DNA of 64,000 nucleotides, taken from positions 62,001 to 126,000 of the forward strand of contig WTXG01000024.1 in assembly GCA_022496185.1 (NCBI GenBank), given 5' to 3'. The notes beneath the pieces were generated by a model. That model worked only from the letters and a program-made list of their open reading frames with translations. It did not search any database and was not told the DNA's origin. Positions 11,226-21,450 of this stretch are shown one piece after another. Position numbers and translations under genes: made by a program. The stretch comes from Multifurca ochricompacta. Taxonomy: Eukaryota > Basidiomycota > Agaricomycetes > Russulales > Russulaceae. Position 1 is the first letter of the stretch. Every line of letters starts with the position of its first letter.

Positions 11226-12314
11226 ACCATCATCATCTTGCACCAGGTCCACATAATCATCCACCAGATTTCGATCCCCTATGGTGTAAGTTTCTTCCGC
11301 CGTGCATTGGTGTGTGCGCAGGAAGCTGTATGGGCCGTGTCATCTGCACTGGCAACACAGATCATAGACTGGGCAGTCGAGCTCGTGATGCCCTGCATTG
11401 TGTTGCAGACACTTTCCACACCAGCCCAAAGGATTGACAATGGTGGGAGCGACACCCAGATGTTGGAAAATACAGAACTGACTCCAGTGTAGGTTACTTC
11501 AGCAGTGGCAGCACCATTTGCAGTTGAGGGGGAAATTCCAGCTAATGTGGTACTTGCTGTTGCATCGCCAGCAAGTCTCTCCTCAGGGGTTCTCGTGCAT
11601 ATGTGGCATCTTGAATTGGTTTGGCAGCAGTTGTGGTGCCGCTCCTAGTGATCGTGGGGGGAGGGGTTGTGCATAGGTGTCTGCGTACCTCTCAGCAATT
11701 GTCTGATATGCGTCCCCTATCTCCAACCTTTTCCGAATCTCCGTCAACTCCTGCTCTACTTGGAACATCCCCCTTGTAAGCCTTGTCATTTGCTTTGCAT
11801 ATTCTTTGTACTGGGTATTGAGCATGGTGTGAAGTGTAAGGGTTTTCCACAGTCTCATTACTTCAGCTTTGAGACGCGGGAGCCGCATGTCATTCAATAC
11901 CTCATCGATTGCAAATGCTTGGGGGTCATCAGCCGCAAGGTGTCCCAATTGTTCGTCACTCATCGTGTGGTGGAGACAACCTGTGTATCATTCTTCCAAG
12001 TATACCGGGGCCCCATAGACAGGCCCATCCTTTTTCATACAACCTGTGACATCCATTCCTCCATTGGTGTAGAATATGTACTTAGCTATGACCTTCTCTC
12101 TGTCGGCCATGGTGATTTCAAGGGGAAAGTACATGGAGGAATTTGGGTTATTGGTGAAAAAGGGGAACTCGGGTATGTCGTCATCTTGCTCCATGTCGAG
12201 GAGGTCATTTGGGTGGGGTTCTTCAGAATGGGTAAAGTCATTGTTGGGATTAGGCAACTGGGCCTTGACCCATTCTTCAGCAGCTTCGTAGTCAATGGGG
12301 GAGGAGGGACAAGT
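11226..12314 (-). pseudogene. ORF3 of Gypsy B, C-terminal part (split by element A)
   Basis: Continues from 21264-21351 across the element-A insertion: removing A plus one GGAGG copy (8944 bp) brings both halves into one frame. Recognisable parts are an acidic segment with PHPNDLLD, the block PEFPFFTNNPNS, YIFYTNGGMDV and PVYGAPVYLEE, then a helical region (11583-11963), then cysteine clusters near 11240-11580 (CWRCNSKYH, CGKCLQHNAGHHELDC, GPYSFLRTHQC). It parallels ORF3 of element A block by block. In-frame stops at several points show decay. I do not recognise a named Pfam family for the PEFPFF block. Confidence 0.65.
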
Positions 12315-12319
12315 GGAGG

Positions 12320-12913
12320 TGTAACGCCTGGTGTGGGCATTTGTCATGACATGTGATGAGTCGCATAGCAAAACTACGAAGTCAAGTGTGCACTGTCTTT
12401 CAAGTACACAGAAGTCGGGTGAGAAGTCAATACCAAGGAGCTAATCCCTTAGTACCGGTGAGCAGAAGAGTGCCAGAAGCACTGAGACAATTCAAGAGTC
12501 AGGTCTTAGGATCACCCAGAAGGTAATGCACCAAGTCGATTAAGAAGTCAAGTCTAAGGCATACAGGCTATCTAGACAGGCCTTATATACGTAATAGAAG
12601 TTGGAGTCTGAATCGGAGTAATGTACTTGATGTATCAACAAAGTCGTAATGTATCCAAATGGGGAACGGGGTCAAGTGGGCCAGATGAGAATATACGTAG
12701 ACGGATCCAGTATAGTTGTGATTCTGGTGGGAAAATACATAAGAGTTCTGATGTAAGGTATGAGTCACAGATAAGCAAAAGGTTGAGTCATAGATAAGAG
12801 ACAAACAAGTACAATGCCAGTCATAACACAGTCAACAAAGGGGTAAGCACAACCAAACAACGAGTCATGTGAAGAGGAAAAGGAAACAAGACGACACAGC
12901 AGGGTTTGTAACA
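12320..12913 (-). repeat. 3' LTR of Gypsy A (594 bp)
   Basis: Partner of 20665-21258 with identical length. It carries the 11-mer AAGTCAAGTCT at 12545-12555, an exact match (same strand in the window) to the complement expected for the primer site beside the 5' LTR. The 5' LTR version has one C/T-type difference. A TATA-like ATATA lies about 35 bp upstream of this point on the minus strand. Confidence 0.9.
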
Positions 12914-12949
12914 TTACCCCCTCTCTAAGTCCTAGCAGAGCCAGCTAGA

Positions 12950-14040
12950 TTGGCATACCATCATCATCCTGGACCAAAGAGAGGTAGTCATCGGCTACAG
13001 CATAATGGTCCACATTGTAGTTCTCCTTTTCTCCATCATCAGGGCAAACATGTGTTTGTAGAAAACCGTAGGGCCCCGTCTCCCACAGCGAAAGCAGCCG
13101 TCGTAAACATGACAGTTGATCTCTCAGTGGCCAGCGTTATGAGAGAGACACTTGCCACACCACCCTGATGGGTTCTGAACGGTGGGGGCTTGCGTGAGTT
13201 GTTGGAAGAGGCATTGACGGCTCCAGTGTGAGGTGCTCTGGCAGTGTTGGCATCGTTTCTTGGCCGTGGGGCAGCACCAGCTGAGATGGTATTTGCTGCT
13301 GCAGCGCCAGCAAAGCTTACCATTGGGGTTTTCATGGAGACGGGGCATTTCAAAGTGGTGGGGGTTGAGCCGAGGTGCGAGATTGAGGCGGTGATGTGGA
13401 AGCGGCCGAGCAAAAATATTGGCATACCATTCGGATATAATCTGGTATGCCTCTCCTCATTCTAGTCTCGTCCTAATGCTTGCCAAGTGGTGCTCTATGT
13501 CAAAAACCCCTCAGTTGATTTTTACCATTTGTTGCTCATAGTCGTGACGTTGCATCTCCAGGTTGTCTCTGAGTGCCTGGAACTTGCGCAACTGCGCAAT
13601 TTCGGCGGTTAGCCATGGCATACATAGGTCTCGGAGCACCTCATTAATGGCGAAGGCACGTGGGTCGTGGGCCAAAAGGTGCTGTAGATGTTCTGGCCCT
13701 AGAATGTAGTGAAGCCGATTGACATTTTTCTCCTCCAGGTATACTGGGGCCCCATAGACTGGTCCTCCTTTTTCCAAACAACCAGCTACATCCATACCTT
13801 CATTGGTATAGTAAATGTATTTGGCCACCTCTGTAGTGCCGTCATTCTTGGATGACGGGATCATAAGTGGGAAGTAAAAGCGCGAGTCGGGGTTGTTTGG
13901 GAAGAATGGGAATTCTGGTGCTTCGTCACCAAAGTCGACATCGATCAGGTCATTGGGATGGGGGTGTTCGGGCAGATTAAAATCCTCGTTGATGTTGATG
14001 ATTCTGTCCCCTTTGGCCACTTTGGCAGTCGCATCATAGT
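12950..14040 (-). pseudogene. ORF3 of Gypsy A, C-terminal part with zinc knuckles
   Basis: Continues the Pol/ORF3 frame from 15473 after removal of the hAT element and one 8-bp duplication (1440 bp, a multiple of three). Order: acidic linker with HPHPNDLIDV, block PEFPFFPNNPDS, YIYYTNEGMDVAGC, GPVYGAPVYLEE, a helical stretch (residues with LRKFQALRDNLEMQ), then CX2CX4HX4C knuckles CWRCSSKYHLSWCC and CQHCQSTSHWSRQC (about 13200-13300), then a CGKC...H...C cluster with an in-frame TGA, and a conserved acidic tail DDYLSLVQDDDG ending at about 12950. Frame breaks exist near 13510 and 13080. The role is unknown; nucleic-acid binding is suggested only by the knuckles. Confidence 0.65.
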
Positions 14041-15472
14041 TAGTGATTGTCAAAGGGTTTCATACCCGCGCGGGTAAGCGCCACGGGTTTTGCCGGGTAC
14101 GGGTACGGGTATATGGCTCCCAACCCGTGGAAACCCATACCCGTGCGGCGGGTTTGGCGGGTATAGGCGCCGATTATGCATTGACAAGATCAGTAGAATT
14201 TCCGAGATAAAACACATCTGCAGCCACAAAAATACAAGATCTCATCTGATGTATGCTACAGGGTTGTGTTAAATATGTTCTAGTATTATCATACAAAATA
14301 TCAAAGCAGATTAACAGTGCGATGTAAAATAAAATCCTTATCAGTGATCCACTTTCTTGAAAACCATGATACATCTGTTTTATTAACGCGCGACCAATTC
14401 TGCCAGTCTGGCACTATCTAAAATACACTCTAGACTACTTTAGACTGTATTGTAATCTAATTATCAAATTAGTTTGCTGAAACAAGGCCCGCGTGTATCT
14501 ACAAGCTGCATGGGGCAGCGACTACATTGCATCGCATGGTGGTCTGACCTCCTTCCTATTAAGGAAGGTTGACTTAAACGCACCAGGACAGTCGTGCTTG
14601 TATGAAATGAAACCAGAATAATAAAATAATAATGTAAATAAAGGATCCTTTTAATCTTCTGAACATAAACCAACAATATTTGAGGGATCTTGAGTAGCCA
14701 TAAATGAACGCGTTGTGTCCAAATGCTTATCTCCTTGACCGGGATGGCCCGGGCCATTTATCCGAAATGCGCAGAAACGCAAAGAACAGTCACGCTCATA
14801 TAAAATTGAAACCAGAATAATAAAATAAAAATGGAATAATAAATTATCTTAATCTTATGAACATAAAATAGGAATCTTTGAGGGATCTTGAGTAGCCATA
14901 AATGAACGCGTTGTGTCCAAGTGCGTATCTCCTTGACCGGGATGTCCCGGGCCGGATGTCCGAAATGCGCGATGCAAGTAAAGAACTTGCACGCGTTTCA
15001 TTTTATGGGTAACCCAGGTATCAAAACAATTATCCAGGGGTTACCCCTGCAAATTTCTATGTGTTCATCAAATTATTTTGCATTCTGTGTGGTTATCTGA
15101 CAGGCTTTTCATCAATGTTCTATAACATCCTATCTAATCATCTCTGTATACTGTATTTTAGTTGTGCTTGTATAAAATTGAAAGCAGAATAATAAAATAA
15201 AAATGGAATAATGAATTATCTTAATCTTCTGAACATAAAATAAGAGTCATTGAGGGATCTTAAGCAGCCACAAATGAACGCGTTGTGCATCTTCTTGGTC
15301 TGGGAAGGCCCGGGCCGGGTATCCGAAATGTGCGATGCAAGTAAAGAACTTGCACGCGTTTTCACGGGTGACCCGCGGGTAACCCGCGGGTTACCCGTAC
15401 CCGTAGTGACGGGTATGGGTACGGGTACGGGTACCAACGAGGATACCCCAGGGTTACCCCTGCCAATCACTA
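14041..15472 (-). mobile_element. Non-autonomous hAT-type element, 1432 bp, 8-bp TSD, inserted in Gypsy A ORF3
   Basis: Exact 8-bp duplication ATCATAGT at 14033-14040 and 15473-15480. Inverted ends TAGTGATTGTCA and, in complement, TAGTGATTGGCA. Subterminal regions are packed with GGGTA/TACCC words (14060-14165 and 15360-15450), including a perfect palindrome CAGGGGTAACCCCTG-like motif at the right end that recurs at about 15036-15050. Internally, three diverged copies of a roughly 200-bp unit (about 14620-14780, 14810-15010, 15170-15370) repeat CGTTGTG...CTCCTTGACCGGGATG-type text. No transposase ORF. It is the inverted counterpart of 8459-10390. Confidence 0.88.
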
Positions 15473-18400
15473 ATCATAGTCAATAGGAGAAAGTGGGTGA
15501 GAAGGAGCATGCACAGGAGTAGATAGGGGAAATGCATCAATGGCAGTGGAGGCGTGGACTCTGGATGGCGACATAGATGTTATTTTGGTCAGTTGTGGGG
15601 GGGGAAGTTGTCCGACAGCACACATTCTGCCTTGCTCTTTATCTGCCTCTGGATGGCGTCTATAGAAGTCTTCAATGAGCTTGGGCGCAAAGACATCCAC
15701 AGCAGATTCCCATGAGTTGTCAGCATCAGGGAATCCCTTCCATTTGATCAGGTAGTGAAGCTTCTGATTGCACCCTCGACCCTTCCATTTCGCGTCGGCG
15801 ATACACTCTACCTCCCACTCCGGTTCTCCGTCGACTAGGTCAGGAGGGGGTCTAGGGAAATTCTGCCCATGAATGGAAGTCTCCTTGTATGGCATCAGAA
15901 GGTTGGTGTGAAAAACGGGGTGTATCTTCCAGGTGACAGGTAATATGAGTTTGTACATGATGTCCAAAAGCTTCTGTTCAATTACAAAGGGGCTGTGGCA
16001 TCAGGGAGCTAATTTTGCTGTTGGGTGTGACATGTGGATGTTACACCCTTCTAACCAGACTTGATCTCTGACCTGATAGGGTGTAAACCTAGTGGGCTTC
16101 TCGGCCAGGGTCTTTTGCGCCTTCTGGAGATTCCTATTGGCCGATTCTTGTATCTCCTCCCATTGGCTGATACGTTGTGTCACAGACGGTATATTTGTGG
16201 GTTTGTCTGTCCATGTAGTGCGAGGGTCCCATCCCATAATAAGGGAGAAAGGGGTGGCTTTCGTCGTTCTGTTTGGCCAACTATTATGTGCAAACTCAGC
16301 CATCGCCAGCCATTCTGCCCAGTCATTCTGTTGCTCGTTACACCAAAATCAAAGATACTGTTCTAGCCATTGATTTGTACACTCTGATTGACCATCCGTT
16401 TGAGGGTGATATGCTGTGGAGATGTTCTGCTGGATGTCGAGATGTTTACAGAGGGCCCGGGCAAACATAGAAGCAAATCGTGGGTCTTGGTCAGAGATAA
16501 TCTTCTGAGGGAGTCCATAGTGTCGATAGACATGGTCTAGGTAAAGTTTCATGACTCCTTCTGCTGATATCGTCTTGTTACAGGGGATGAAGAGGGTGGC
16601 CTTCGAATAATCATGGTCCATGATGGTGAGTATCGAGTTGTATCCTTGTGACTGTGGGAGTTTGACGATAAAGTCCATAGCAATGGTCTGGAAGGGAGCT
16701 GTCACTATCGGTGTAATGGGTGAAAGTGCCGGCGGTTTTGGGTGAGTGTTTACTTTGTTTGCCTGGCATTCTGCACATCCTTTGACATATGCTTCTACAT
16801 CCTTTGTTCATGTTCGGCCACCAATAATCTCGTTTCGCAAGGGCATAGGTGTTTGCAATCCCCGGGTGTCCTGCAGAGGGAAGGTTGTGGTGAAAATGGA
16901 TCACCCCCCTCTTAATGTTGTTGCCACCGGTGACAACCAATCGATTGCCGTCTTTCCACCAGAGGCCATTTTTCATTTTTATGTTGTGCGGCTCTGCCCA
17001 GGATTTGCACAGCTCCTGATTCATGTTCTGTGTTACTTGGGCCCATAGATCCATGTCATGGAGGCTAACAACAGCAGTCTTTGCAAAGACATCTTCAGGT
17101 AAAATGACAATATTGTCATTGTCATTCTCTCCTTCATCACGTCTGGTTGGTCTAGACAAGGCATCAGCTTGTGCATTACAAGCCCCAGGTAGGTGCTTGA
17201 GTGTGAAGTTGTACTCTTTGAGCTCCAAAACCTCTCGTGCTACTCGTTGACTGATCTTATGGGGTTCTTGCCAATAAAGAAGGTTGGAGTGGTCCGTATA
17301 GATGATGGTTTTATGTGGGGATCCAGCCAGATATGGTCGCCAGTGTCGTAGTGCTTTTACAATAGCCAGTAATTCCCTGTCCCAAATATCATAGTTCCTT
17401 TCCGCTGATGAGAATGTTTCTGAGTAGAATGCAACTGGGTGAAGGATTCCTCCAATATCTCTCTGTGATAAGACCGCCCCATTGGCATACATGGAAGTGT
17501 CAACTTCCAGTTCGAAGGGTTTGGCTAGATCGGGTTGGATAAGGACTGGTTCAGAGCTGATGATCACTTTTATCTGGTCAAATGCCTTCTGCTGTAATTC
17601 ATCCCAGTGCCAAGGCACATCCTTTTTCAACAGGTCATTAAGTGGTCGAGCGATGGCTGAAAAACCCTTGACAAAGCATCGGTAGAAGTTACAGAAGCCG
17701 ATAAACAACCAGACGTCTTTGGTACACTGAGGATGGACCATTCTCAATGCCTTGTACTTTTACAGGATCCATTCATACTTGTCCCCTTCCAGGATAACCC
17801 CAGGTATTCAACACTTCTTTGTTCAAAGGAGCATTTGGCTGGTTTCAGGTAAAGGTCGTGTTTGCCAGGATGTCCAGTACTTCATGGACTCGGTTCGGTG
17901 GTGGTGAATATTGTCTTTTGTGGCCACTAAGATGTCATCCATGTATACCACTACTTCTTCCGTAAGGATCAGGTCTCGGAAAATATGATTCATCATGGAC
18001 TGGAAGGTTGCCGGTGATTCATCAAGCCAAAGAACATAATGTTGGGTTCAAAAGTCCTTGATTGGTCTTAAAGGCAGCCTTGGGCTGGTCACCTTCTTGA
18101 AACAAATGTTATTGTATCCCCAGTGAACGTCCATCTTTGAGAACAGGGCTTTATCGGCATCTTATCGATAATTTCCGAGATCAGAGGAAGTGGGTAGTTG
18201 TTTTTCACTGTAAGTTCGTTAATCCATCTGTAGTCCTGTACTGGTCGCAGTTTCCCATCCTTCTTTTTAATGAAAAGAAGGTGAGGCATAGGGTGAGTTC
18301 AAGGGTGTATATATCCTTTCGCCAGGTGTTCCTCCAGGAAGGTGGAGAGCGCCTCCTTCTCGGTTGAGACAGTGGGTAGATCTTACAATCTACCGATTGC

Positions 18401-19127
18401 AGGGCGTTTGGGACGAAATCAATGGTGTGATCCCAAGGTGAGAGGGAGGGAAACATTGCGACTCTTCTTCTGAGAAAACTTTCCAATGTCTATGATATTC
18501 TGCCAGGACTACCTCTTCGAATGTCTTTTCCAGGTTTTTCTGTGCCTCTGCCTGGGCCAATCTGATGCCTTCGTAACATAGCAATACACCTGATCCACAG
18601 GTTCCATGTCACTCCAGGTGACGGCCGATCCCATGATGATAGCATGGGTGAGGGGGTGTGCGCAGTGTAGTCATATCCCAGGGATGTAATGAGAACTGGG
18701 TAGAAATCTTTGTCCATCGTTGCTTCTGCCCAGTTGATCTTGGGCTCGAATGCTGCTAGCCATGGGTACCCCAAAACCATGTCTTCATCTCCCAAATCTG
18801 TAATGAGGAAACAGAGTTGCTTGGTCCGCTCCCCAACCTGTACTTCTAAATCACAGCAATGTGTGATTTTCCCAGCTTTGTTAGCCATCCCGTCTATGTT
18901 CCAAATATTTTTTCTTGGGGAAGTAACTGTGTCCCCAGTCCAAGCATCCTCTGAAGTCGTTGACTGATGAAATTATCCATAGCTCCAGAGTCGATCAATA
19001 TCCGTCTGTCAGCCATCTTCTGTTTGGTTTCAAAGTGTACTGGTATTTTTAAAGACTTGAAACAACTAGTGTACACAGAAGTTACATGGAGTGCTCTTGC
19101 CCAGGCCGATGGGGTCGAGCCAATCAA
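15473..19127 (-). pseudogene. Pol of Gypsy A: protease, RT, RNase H, integrase, chromodomain (frameshifted), running into ORF3
   Basis: The protease shows IDSGAMDNFIS (about 18960). RT is partly preserved ([19 protein letters not shown] near 18240 and MDDILVAT near 17930 in a shifted frame). RNase H and the integrase zinc domain (AGHPGIANTY, RDYWWPNM) are in the long piece 16611-17747. The integrase core D,D,E residues lie in AMDFIVKL, SDQDPRF and DGQSECTNQ (16349-16705), and the chromodomain in EWEVECIADAKW to LIKWKGFPDADNSWES (about 15700-15830). The chromodomain frame continues without a stop into MSPSRVHAS at 15574, the start of ORF3. Breaks near 18890, 18060 and 17750, and a TGA after LEQYL, inactivate it. 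The arrangement is that of a Tf1/sushi-type chromovirus. Confidence 0.88.
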
Positions 19128-20643
19128 AAATCCTTTTGGCCAAAGGCCTTGTCGACAATCAGGGCACGTACAGCCTCGTCTTCATTCATCATATGCTCCC
19201 AGATGGCCTCTGCTTTCTGCGCCTTTGTCTTTGGGGCAGTTACTGGGTTCTCCTTTGCTGGGGTTGGTAAATTTTGTATCAATGGTGTCGTGGCAGTAGT
19301 GGCTACCATTGCTTCTGCAGCACAGACTGTCTTCTTTGGGCAAAATCGCGACATGTGCCCTTGTGCTTGGCAGTGGAAGCAGCGTCCTTCCTTCATGAGG
19401 TTTCTTTTTTCATCATCGGTGAGAGCCACGCAGGCTTTGGTTTGATCCGCCGACGTATCCATGGCATTGGGGTCTCGAGAAGTGGTAGGTTTTACTCCAA
19501 ATGCTGCCTTCCACTGGTCATGGGTTTTACCCTTCTTAGTGTCTACTCCAAAACGTGTTTGGAAGTCTAGGTGGTCTTGCTGCTGTGTTCTGGCAGCACT
19601 TGTCCACTGGCTCCACAACTCAGGGTGATGGAACTGAATAATATTCTTGACCAGGGGGTTAGGCAATCCCTGGGAGAAGAGGTCAAGCGTTGCCTCTTCG
19701 TTCACATTGTACCCTGCCCTCTTGGCCAGATTGTGGAATCTGGCTACATAGCCATCCAAGTCCCCTCTCTCCATTTTCAGGGACTTCAGTTCTCTGGCAG
19801 CCTTCTGTTTGGCCTGCCCATCTGTGAAGGCGTCTTTAAATCTTTGCGCCACTATGTCCCACAGATCCTCGTCCATGGTTCTAGTTCTGGCTGTAACCCT
19901 ATCGTTCAGCCATTCAATCTGCTCCATTGTCCAATCATCGACGGAGTCCCCTCTGATAAGCAAGAGGAAGAGGTTATTCGTTGGAAGGGGTTCACGATTT
20001 GTGGGACGTCATGATTGAAGTTTTAAATGTCTTGAACTCAAGCATGAACTTCTTGCTCTGAGATCAGTCACGGTGAACGTGGTTGGCAGAACTCCTGTAA
20101 GGCGTCCTGATGGGGGGGAGGTTCGGAGGGGGACAACTGGAGCGGGGTCTGGAATTGTGCAGCAATGGTCGACATCGTTGGATAATGATGGTTGGGGTGT
20201 CTGAGGTTTGTCGTGTGATCTGGGGAGAGACTAAAGCAGATATTCTGAATGTAGTACTCTTGGTGCAACTGTCGGAGCCATAAAACTGGGGCTATGACTT
20301 GTGCATCTTCGCTGCTTTCTTCGATGTATTCTTTGGTTTCTGAATCTGTGACGATGGCTGGAGGATTCTCTCTCCAAGGTCCTAAGCCATACTCTGGTGG
20401 GGCAGGTCCTGTGGTAACCCAGGAATGGTGGCTTCTAGAGTAACGGATACAGTACCAGACTCGTTTCTGTTTGTTGTATTCAACTGGCTGGTACTGGTCG
20501 TCATGATAGATGTAGTATCCAAACTTGGTTTCAAAATCTTTCCAGACAGCAGAGCCAAGGACCTGTTGTGAAAGGTTATCCTTGTCTCGACGGTTGATAA
20601 GTTCTTCGTTGTGCAAGGTCTGACTGTGGCTGGATGAAGCCAT
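19124..20643 (-). pseudogene. Gag of Gypsy A
   Basis: The N-terminal part 20068-20643 starts MASSSHSQTLHNEEL. The capsid-type retrotransposon gag domain lies in 19124-19963 (WLNDRV, DIVAQRFKDAFTDGQAKQKA, GDLDGYVARFHNLA), followed by a CCHC knuckle CFHCQAQGHMSRFC at about 19345-19390. A frame break near 20000-20070 separates the two. Gag ends at a TGA in GGATTTTTGATTGG, where the protease frame is open in the -1 register; the same sequence is kept in element B, so recoding there is possible. The leader between 5' LTR and start codon is only about 20 bp. Confidence 0.85.
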
Positions 20644-20651
20644 GGTGGGGG

Positions 20652-20662
20652 AGACTTGACTT
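20652..20662 (-). promoter_or_regulatory. Self-primer binding site of Gypsy A
   Basis: On the minus strand AAGTCAAGTCT lies 2 nt inside the 5' LTR. Its complement AGACTTGACTT is present in the LTR about 35 bp after the TATA box (12545-12555 in the 3' LTR; one mismatch at 20890-20900 in the 5' LTR). Eleven-base complementarity between the start of the transcript and the primer site is the Tf1 self-priming arrangement. Confidence 0.75.
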
Positions 20663-20664
20663 AA

Positions 20665-21258
20665 TGTAACACCTGGTGCGGGCGTTCATCACGATGTGTG
20701 ATGAGTCACATAGCAAAACTACAAAGTCAAGTGTGCACTGTCTTTCAAGTACACAGAAGTTGGGTGAGAAGTCAATACCAAGGAGCTAATCCCTTAGTAC
20801 CGGTGAGTGGAAGAGTGCCAGAAGCACTGAGATGATTCAAGAGTCGGGTCTTAGGATCACCCAGAAGGTAATGCACCAAGTTGATTAAGAAGTCGAGTCT
20901 AAGGCATACAGGCTATCTAGACAGGCCTTATATACATAATAGAAGTCGGAGTCTGAATCAGAGTAATGTACTTGATGTATCAACAAAGTCGTAATGTATC
21001 CAAATGGGGAACGGGGTCAAGTGGGCCAGATGAGAATATACATAGACGGATCCGGTATAGTTGTGATTCTGGTGGGAAAATACATAAGAGTTCTGATGTA
21101 AGGTATGAGTCACAGATAAGCAAAAGGTTGAGTCATAGATAAGAGACAAACAAGTACAATGCCAGTCATAACACAGTCAACAAAGGGGTAAGCACAACCA
21201 AACAACGAGTCATGTGAAGAGGAAAAGGAAACAAGATGACGCAGTGGGGTTTGTAACA
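20665..21258 (-). repeat. 5' LTR of Gypsy A (594 bp)
   Basis: Contains the minus-strand TATATAAG promoter motif (about 20928-20938) followed by AGACTCGACTT at 20900-20890. Ends in GTTACA next to the primer site and borders the target duplication GGAGG at 21259. Confidence 0.9.
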
Positions 21259-21263
21259 GGAGG

Positions 21264-21351
21264 GATGAGTGGAAGGGAAGGCCTCTACAACCACAGTGGT
21301 GGCAGCGAAGGCATCAATGGCAGCAGAGGCAGTGATGAAAGAGGAAGACAT
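21264..21351 (-). pseudogene. ORF3 of Gypsy B, N-terminal part
   Basis: Begins with an ATG at 21351 and reads MSSSFITASAAIDAF, aligned with MSPSRVHASTAIDAF of element A. It is cut by the insertion of element A and resumes at 12314. It lies in the same frame as the chromodomain ORF of B but is separated from it by stops, including a TGA where A has an arginine. Confidence 0.65.
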
Positions 21352-21450
21352 GTTTGATTGTGGTTAGGACGTTGCTGGTGAAGCGTTGTTCTGGGGGAAA
21401 GGAGTCGGGAGCCTTCTCCCTTTTTAACTATTCCTGGGCGCTTGGGGATG

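Larger units (their letters stand above)
12320..21258 (-). mobile_element. Gypsy/chromovirus element A, full length, inserted into Gypsy B
   Basis: LTRs of 594 bp at 12320-12913 and 20665-21258 (TGTAAC...GTAACA/GTTACA termini) are flanked by the 5-bp duplication GGAGG (12315-12319, 21259-21263). Total length is 8939 bp. Order on the minus strand: 5' LTR, self-primer site, gag, protease, RT, RNase H, integrase, chromodomain, ORF3, polypurine tract (GAGAGGGGGTAA), 3' LTR. ORF3 is interrupted by a 1432-bp hAT-type element. LTR differences I noticed (about two dozen) are essentially all transitions, many at CpG. Frameshifts in protease and RT make it inactive. Same orientation as its host B. Confidence 0.93.

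Noticed and set aside
11667..12356. 229-codon plus-strand ORF
   Set aside because: It is the antisense shadow of the two halves of ORF3 of Gypsy B, which have matching homologues in element A.
14060..15450. TACCCG/CGGGTA runs read as interstitial telomeric repeats or a CRISPR-like array
   Set aside because: The words are irregular, palindromic and confined to the ends of elements with 8-bp duplications; they are not TTAGGG and have no regular spacers.
16061..17250. Several plus-strand ORFs of 75-101 codons across integrase and RNase H
   Set aside because: Shadows of the minus-strand pol gene; no motif of their own.
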